This document shows, one piece after another, positions 59,669-64,000 of a stretch of 64,000 nt of DNA. The position numbers were made by a program, and so were the translations under genes. The notes beneath the pieces are model-generated. The model was not told where the DNA came from and made no database searches. It saw only the letters and a list, made by a program, of their open reading frames with translations. Every line of letters starts with the position of its first letter. The stretch's first letter is position 1. Origin of the DNA: Paenibacillus bovis (lineage in GTDB: Bacteria; Bacillota; Bacilli; Paenibacillales; Paenibacillaceae); NCBI RefSeq assembly GCF_001421015.2, contig NZ_CP013023.1:1729501-1793500 (forward strand). Direction: 5' to 3'.

Positions 59669-61843
59669 ATGCCATCCAGATTGTCAAAATTAGCAGTTAC
59701 CACATTGGTGCTGCTGCTGGCGGATGTATATATACCCGTTCGCAGTGCAGCCGCAGCACAGCCATCTGTCCGTACATTACCCGCAGCCCAGGAGGACAAC
59801 ATGAATCAATCAACCGGCAAGGACAGTGAAAAGAATACAGCAGATGATACACCGGTTGTATGGAATCATAACCTGACAGGCGAGCACACCTATGGTACAG
59901 CAGTATGGGCGCTGGACGAGCGTGGTATGCGGGGCACTGCCGACGGCGGCGCATCCGGTATGCGTACGTACACTGCCCCTGCCCAAACCGGGGATGCTGT
60001 GATCATGACAGATCTGATGCCGATCGATGCTCAGATGCAGGCAGGCCTGTTTTTCCATGGTACAGCCGATGGCCAGCAGGGATATATCGCTCTTTTGATA
60101 CGACAGGATCAACGGGTCAAGGTCAGATTACAGCAGACCGATGGTACGGTTATCGCGACTTCTACACAGGATTATTACAGCGAAAAAGGTACAAGGCATC
60201 GCCTGGAGATTTATCTGGAGAAGGACAGAGTCCGCCTGTTTCTGGATGGTTACGCAGATCCGGCAATAGATACTGGCGGTATTGCCCGTCCGGGAACTGC
60301 TTCAGGACTGGTTGTCTTGCGGGGCGCGGCTTCTTTTCAGGATACGTATATGATGGCGGCCAGTGAATTTTATGGGGAAAAGCATCGTCCGGCGTATCAC
60401 TATTCTGCGCTGCGTGGCTGGGCGAGCGATCCGAACGGAATGATTTATTACAAAGGCGAGTATCATCTGTTCCATCAAGATGGCGGACGCTGGGCACATG
60501 CAGTTAGCGAAGATCTGCTGCACTGGAAAAACCTTCCCTTTGCGCTGGAATGGAACGAGCAGGGTCATATCTGGTCAGGATCGGCTATTGCTGATGATCA
60601 CAATGTATCCGGCCTGTTTGACCAGGCGCCGGAGCAGGGAGGATTGATTGCCTATTATACTTCCTATACGCCTGACCGTCCCAATGGCAATCAGAAAATC
60701 GGAATCGCCTATAGTATGGATCGCGGCCGAACATGGCATTATCCCAAGGAACATTCGATTGTGATCCAGAACCCCGGACAGACTGCTGATGATCCAGGCA
60801 GCTGGGATTTCCGTGATCCCAAGATCGTTCGGGATGAAGAGCGGAATCGCTGGGTGATAGTCGTGTCCGGAGGCGATCATGTACGTCTGTTCACTTCGAC
60901 CAATCTGCTGGATTGGACGCTCACTGATAATTTTGGCTATGGCGATTATATTCGCGGCGGGGTATGGGAATGTCCTGATCTGTTCCAGCTGCCGGTACAA
61001 GGGACTGGTCAAAGTAAATGGGTGCTAATGATTAGCACCGGCGCTCATCCGAATACCAATGGCTCGGATGCCGAATATTTTATCGGACAGCTGAGCGACG
61101 AGGGTCGTTTTATTAACGATAATCTGCCGGGACAGGTACTCAAAACCGACTGGGGCAAAGAATTTTATGCTTCTATGACCTTTGCCGGACTGCCTGATCG
61201 GCGGATTGCAATGGCCTGGATGACCAACTGGGATTATGCATTCGATCTTCCAACGGCAGATTGGAAAGGGATACTGAGTACACCAAGAGAACTCTCGCTG
61301 ATTTCTACAACATCAGGCGTACGTCTCGTGCAGGCACCCCTACGGGAACTGGACACCCTTCGCACACCGCTGCGCAGTATCCGTACTGCGACAATAGATG
61401 CTTATTCCACCAATATACTGGCAGATCTGTCAGCCGGCAGCTATGAGATTGAAGCCGAGCTGAAGCTGCCTGTACAGCAGACCGCAGCAGATTTTGGCTT
61501 CCGGCTGCGCACAGGTAAACAGGGCAGACAGTTTACAGAGACAGGCTATCAGGTGGATACCGGACAATTGTATATGGATCGTACTTCTTCAGGGATAACA
61601 GACTTCTCCGACCGATTCAGTACCCGGCAGACGGCCGACTTACAGCCGGAGAACCGGCGTATCCAACTGCGTATTCTGGTGGATGAGTCTACGGTGGAGA
61701 TATTCGCGAATGGCGGCCAGCGTGTATTCTCGAGTGTGATTTTCCCGGATCAGGAAAGTCGGGGTATGTCTTTTTATGTAAATGGCGGCCAGGTCAAGCT
61801 GATCTCAATGGATGTGTATGAGCTGAAAAGTGTCTGGAAATAG
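59669..61843 (+). CDS. Secreted GH32 fructan hydrolase with N-terminal beta domain
   Basis: A 724-residue secreted enzyme. The signal peptide (LAVTTLVLLLADVYIPVRSAAA) is followed by a beta-rich module of about 180 residues (VIMTDLMPIDAQMQAGLFFHG, LRLEIYL-like strands), then the GH32 domain. FRDPK and ECPDLF are intact; the first motif is WASDPNG, with Ser where most family members have Asn, while the nucleophile Asp is kept. The C-terminal sandwich has RILVDESTVEIFANGGQ. ATG 59669 follows CAGGAGGAC, 23 bases after the cytoplasmic enzyme. Likely cuts levan or inulin outside the cell. Confidence 0.9.
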   Translation: MPSRLSKLAVTTLVLLLADVYIPVRSAAAAQPSVRTLPAAQEDNMNQSTGKDSEKNTADDTPVVWNHNLTGEHTYGTAVWALDERGMRGTADGGASGMRTYTAPAQTGDAVIMTDLMPIDAQMQAGLFFHGTADGQQGYIALLIRQDQRVKVRLQQTDGTVIATSTQDYYSEKGTRHRLEIYLEKDRVRLFLDGYADPAIDTGGIARPGTASGLVVLRGAASFQDTYMMAASEFYGEKHRPAYHYSALRGWASDPNGMIYYKGEYHLFHQDGGRWAHAVSEDLLHWKNLPFALEWNEQGHIWSGSAIADDHNVSGLFDQAPEQGGLIAYYTSYTPDRPNGNQKIGIAYSMDRGRTWHYPKEHSIVIQNPGQTADDPGSWDFRDPKIVRDEERNRWVIVVSGGDHVRLFTSTNLLDWTLTDNFGYGDYIRGGVWECPDLFQLPVQGTGQSKWVLMISTGAHPNTNGSDAEYFIGQLSDEGRFINDNLPGQVLKTDWGKEFYASMTFAGLPDRRIAMAWMTNWDYAFDLPTADWKGILSTPRELSLISTTSGVRLVQAPLRELDTLRTPLRSIRTATIDAYSTNILADLSAGSYEIEAELKLPVQQTAADFGFRLRTGKQGRQFTETGYQVDTGQLYMDRTSSGITDFSDRFSTRQTADLQPENRRIQLRILVDESTVEIFANGGQRVFSSVIFPDQESRGMSFYVNGGQVKLISMDVYELKSVWK

Positions 61844-61881
61844 TGATTGCTTTACTGCTTACCGATTCAATCGTCCCTGCT

Positions 61882-62664
61882 TCAGGAAGACTGACAGGAT
61901 TGTTTTTCGTAAAAGCTGCTGCGATAAAGGGAAGGGCTGATGCCAAAATGGCGGGTGAATTTGCAGGTGAAATAAGTCTGTGAATTAAAGCCTACTTCGT
62001 AAGCAATCTCGCCGATATAACGGGTCGTAAAACAAAGCAGATGTTTGGCCTGCTCCAGTCTTAGCCGAAGTACCGTATCCATAATCGTCTCGCCGGTCTG
62101 TTCCTTGTACAAATGGGACAAATGCGACGGGGAGAGGCAGACATGCTGGGCCAGATGTTCAATACGGATATCGCTTGTATAGTGGATATACAGGTATTGA
62201 AGTACTTCGTCGATGCGCGGATCGACAGGATAAGCTCCCGGGCGTGCGCCAGCAGCGAGCAGCAGCAGCAGTTCACTTAGCAAATGATAAGAAAGTTTGC
62301 GGTAATACGTATTATGCGACTGGACGCCATATTCCTGCATCCGCTCCAGAACATACGCAATCTGCTGGCACAATGATTGGTCTTCCAGCCATAGCGGCCG
62401 ATCCGGCAGTCCGGTCTGCAGCTTGTGCAGCAGCAGAGTCCACTGGGAATGAGCAGTGAATTGACAACAAACCTCTGTCAGCGGAAGCAGATGTAAATAT
62501 AATGCGATTTTGCCGGGAGGAAGCAGGTAGATCTGGGCTGTTGGACCGTCCAGGGTTCCACTATTCGCAGCTGCATACAGCAGGGTCCATTTGTGTGGAT
62601 GCAGACTGGAATGGACAGGGAAGCTGAGATCAATATCATGTTCAAGCATGAATTCGGTATTCAT
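61882..62664 (-). CDS. AraC-family regulator
   Basis: A 260-residue regulator. The first 120 residues look like a cupin-type sensor (LPPGKIALYLHLLPLTEV). The DNA-binding domain follows: IEHLAQHVCLSPSHLSHLYKEQTGE and YIGEIAYEVGFNSQTYFTCKFTRHFGISPSLYR. ATG 62664 is six bases after AAAAGGAGG; the upstream ATG 62682 precedes the ribosome site. It is convergent with the secreted GH32 gene, 38 bases apart, with no clear terminator between. A TGTAAGCGCTTTAT palindrome lies 55 bases upstream. It may regulate fructan or other sugar genes. Confidence 0.87.
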   Translation of the reverse strand: MNTEFMLEHDIDLSFPVHSSLHPHKWTLLYAAANSGTLDGPTAQIYLLPPGKIALYLHLLPLTEVCCQFTAHSQWTLLLHKLQTGLPDRPLWLEDQSLCQQIAYVLERMQEYGVQSHNTYYRKLSYHLLSELLLLLAAGARPGAYPVDPRIDEVLQYLYIHYTSDIRIEHLAQHVCLSPSHLSHLYKEQTGETIMDTVLRLRLEQAKHLLCFTTRYIGEIAYEVGFNSQTYFTCKFTRHFGISPSLYRSSFYEKQSCQSS

Positions 62665-62718
62665 CAGAGGCCTCCTTTTCATCAGGCAAATACGACAGAT
62701 GATCCAACATCATATCAA

Positions 62719-62732
62719 TGTAAGCGCTTTAT
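62719..62732. promoter_or_regulatory. TGTAAGC-type operator upstream of the AraC gene
   Basis: TGTAAGCGCTTTAT shares TGTAAGC with the sites at 49373 and 54433 and has the AAGCGCTT core of catabolite-response elements. Confidence 0.45.
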
Positions 62733-62789
62733 TAATAGAATAATCAAACTGTCTACCGCCGACAAGGGAGAAAAGACGCAGTAGCATAT

Positions 62790-62833
62790 AAAAAAAGCGC
62801 AATCCTGCTTTACAAAGGATTGCGCTTTTTTTG
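62790..62833. terminator. Bidirectional terminator
   Basis: AAAAAAAGCGCAATCCT pairs with AGGATTGCGCTTTTTTT over a nine-base loop. It marks the end of the minus-strand NHLP precursor unit. Confidence 0.9.
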
Positions 62834-62876
62834 ATATTTCTATTGGGATCGTCAATAAAACCGCTGTTCAAGCCAG

Positions 62877-63119
62877 TTACCAGGCAGCTTTGACATTTAT
62901 CCGGGCAGATGCAACCATTTCGGAAGGCTTGGGCGGGATGACCAGATAAATTTCCTCGGCAGTTTCCTGAATCGTCTTCAGCTGTACATTTTCCGGAAGC
63001 GTAATTCCCATTACATCGTACAATGCCTTTTTGGGATCACTTTTGAGCAATTCCATAAAGTTTGGATCTTCCCATGCTTTTTGAATGATCTGCGAGTGTA
63101 AAAGGGCTTGGCTGGACAT
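62877..63119 (-). CDS. NHLP-family RiPP precursor ending in Trp
   Basis: An 80-residue peptide with the nitrile-hydratase-like leader (NHLP) pattern: IIQKAWEDPNFMELLKSDPKKALYDVMGITLPENV, seen in parts as AWEDPNFMELL, SDPKKALYDVMG and ITLPENVQLKTI, then IYLVIPPKP, the usual leader end. The short remainder SEMVASARINVKAAW would be the core; it has no Cys and ends in Trp. ATG 63119 is nine bases after GAAAGGA. It lies 66 bases downstream of an isoprenoid-fold enzyme on the same strand. NHLP membership is confident; what modifies it is inferred. Confidence 0.82.
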   Translation of the reverse strand: MSSQALLHSQIIQKAWEDPNFMELLKSDPKKALYDVMGITLPENVQLKTIQETAEEIYLVIPPKPSEMVASARINVKAAW

Positions 63120-63185
63120 GACCATCAATCCTTTCGCAAAATGGTTATATTTTCCTATTAGTCTAGCATGGCATACTGCAAAAAT

Positions 63186-64000
63186 CTATAACAATTTGGG
63201 AGGATAAACATAGTAAAAAAGGCTTCCCTGCTCCAGCAGCAGATGGCGGCTTGCTTCGATCGCAGCCGCGAGTTGATCAAGCTGCTGTACCAATTCCTCG
63301 CAAAATTGCAGCAGATCCAGACTGTCTGCCGGAACAGCCAGCTGCGAAACATACTGCTCGTGAGCGAGATTGGCATAATGGCGCAGAATATTGCGGTCAT
63401 AGATATAGTGGCGTACCGTCTGTTCATCAAGTATGTAAAAAGCTTCGGGTGGGTGGTCGGTACGGAGAGCGGCATCCTCATGAATCAGGGACAGCAGGCA
63501 GTTGTAATTGTGCAGCCGCAGATCTTCCGGCCAGTCTGCCGCATCGTCATTCATCTGCAGCAGAAGCAGTGCCAGATCCAGCTGCTGCAAAATACCGGGT
63601 AGCAGCGCAGGAAGGCCGACTTCCAGCAGCATAACGACAGCAGATAGCCGGAGTGGACTGGCTCTGCCGGTGATAAGAGGAATATGATTCATAAAATGAC
63701 CGGGGTGCTGTTCATGTTGGACAGCGCGTGCCCAGTCGTAAGTATATTGGCGGCGATACAGCCAGTATTCCGGTCGATGTCCGGCGATACGGGAAAGGAT
63801 ACCGGTGTACTCCGCATGCAGCAGCTCACTGAGCGGGAGCAGACGCCGCAGATTCTGTATCAGCGCGGCTCCATTATCTTCGGTGGCTGTCGCGGAAGCA
63901 TCCATCAGGTCATCATGGATAAAGTAATGCAGCATGCCCATAATATTGCCTGCAGCGATACTTTGCGCAATCTGCTGCAGATGTTCTTTCCGTTCAGGCG
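63186..64000 (-). CDS. Class I isoprenoid-fold enzyme (5' end outside window)
   Basis: Partial all-helical enzyme of the polyprenyl synthetase superfamily; about 271 residues are visible and the frame is open to base 64000, so the start lies right of the window. It has two Asp-rich motifs that bind Mg2+-diphosphate: HDDLMDA in the first visible helix and NDDAADWPED later. This fold makes or transfers prenyl groups; ComQ, which prenylates the Trp of ComX, belongs to it. It precedes the NHLP precursor, with which it is probably co-transcribed. Whether it makes a terpene or prenylates the peptide cannot be decided here. Confidence 0.75.
   Translation of the reverse strand, partial: PERKEHLQQIAQSIAAGNIMGMLHYFIHDDLMDASATATEDNGAALIQNLRRLLPLSELLHAEYTGILSRIAGHRPEYWLYRRQYTYDWARAVQHEQHPGHFMNHIPLITGRASPLRLSAVVMLLEVGLPALLPGILQQLDLALLLLQMNDDAADWPEDLRLHNYNCLLSLIHEDAALRTDHPPEAFYILDEQTVRHYIYDRNILRHYANLAHEQYVSQLAVPADSLDLLQFCEELVQQLDQLAAAIEASRHLLLEQGSLFYYVYPPKLL

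Noticed and set aside
1..64000. tRNA and rRNA genes
   Set aside because: No cloverleaf-like sequence with a T-loop GTTCGANTC and no rRNA-like conserved stretch was seen on reading both strands; a tRNA covariance scan was not possible.

Overview
The window looks like chromosomal DNA of a Paenibacillus or close relative. It has moderate GC, strong AAAGGAGG-type ribosome sites, many hairpin terminators, LplB/YtcP-type sugar importers without their own ATPase, lipoproteins with copper-amine-oxidase-like stalk domains, and a paeninodin-type lasso peptide cluster. No tRNA, rRNA, CRISPR array or intact insertion sequence was seen. Both ends cut genes: an RNA-repair enzyme on the left and an isoprenoid-type enzyme on the right.

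Layout. 1-3.6 kb: RNA-repair pair Pnkp (5' end missing) and RtcB. 4.1-5.4 kb: MFS exporter. 5.8-9.0 kb (minus): AraC regulator, mannonate dehydratase and mannonate reductase, a hexuronate catabolic unit. 9.3-13.8 kb: Fe-S-type PD-(D/E)XK nuclease and a six-PAS hybrid histidine kinase. 13.9-19.0 kb: divergent IF-3 paralogue, stalk-domain lipoprotein, secreted discoidin-like protein, aldo/keto reductase. 20.0-28.1 kb: lasso peptide cluster with cyclase, four tandem precursors plus a decayed fifth, a precursor kinase, RRE protein, leader protease, nucleotidyltransferase and ABC exporter. 28.5-36.4 kb: aldo/keto reductase with divergent AraC regulator, adenylylsulfate kinase, polysaccharide deacetylase, a secreted TIM-barrel-like protein behind a c-di-GMP-I riboswitch, cyclophilin lipoprotein, AEC permease, and a GIY-YIG-like protein. 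36.8-42.4 kb: M50-like membrane protease, TIM-barrel-like protein, pectinacetylesterase-like hydrolase, methyltransferase. 42.6-47.0 kb: three small acidic proteins, a broken NUDIX gene between two inverted structured repeats, an MFS exporter, and a viroplasmin-RNase H. 47.4-62.7 kb: orphan sporulation-type histidine kinase, then a fructan-utilisation region with two importers, a LacI regulator, two GH32 enzymes and an AraC regulator. 62.9-64.0 kb (minus): an NHLP-type RiPP precursor ending in Trp, downstream of a class I isoprenoid-fold enzyme.

How genes work together. In the lasso cluster, an RRE protein and a split protease remove the leader, an asparagine-synthetase-like cyclase closes an Ala1-Asp9 ring, an HPr-kinase-like enzyme probably phosphorylates the C-terminal Ser, a nucleotidyltransferase may modify further, and an ABC protein exports the product. 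In the fructan region, a signal-bearing GH32 enzyme would cut polymer outside, the importers would take up oligosaccharides using an ATPase encoded elsewhere, and a cytoplasmic GH32 enzyme would finish hydrolysis. Three similar TGTAAGC palindromes mark three of these promoters.

The strongest leads are the four-precursor lasso locus, the NHLP precursor beside a prenyltransferase-fold enzyme, the covarying palindromic repeats, the c-di-GMP switch with a hairpin over its ribosome site, the IF-3 paralogue, and the Pnkp-RtcB pairing. All functional calls come from reading motifs by eye; no database search was run.
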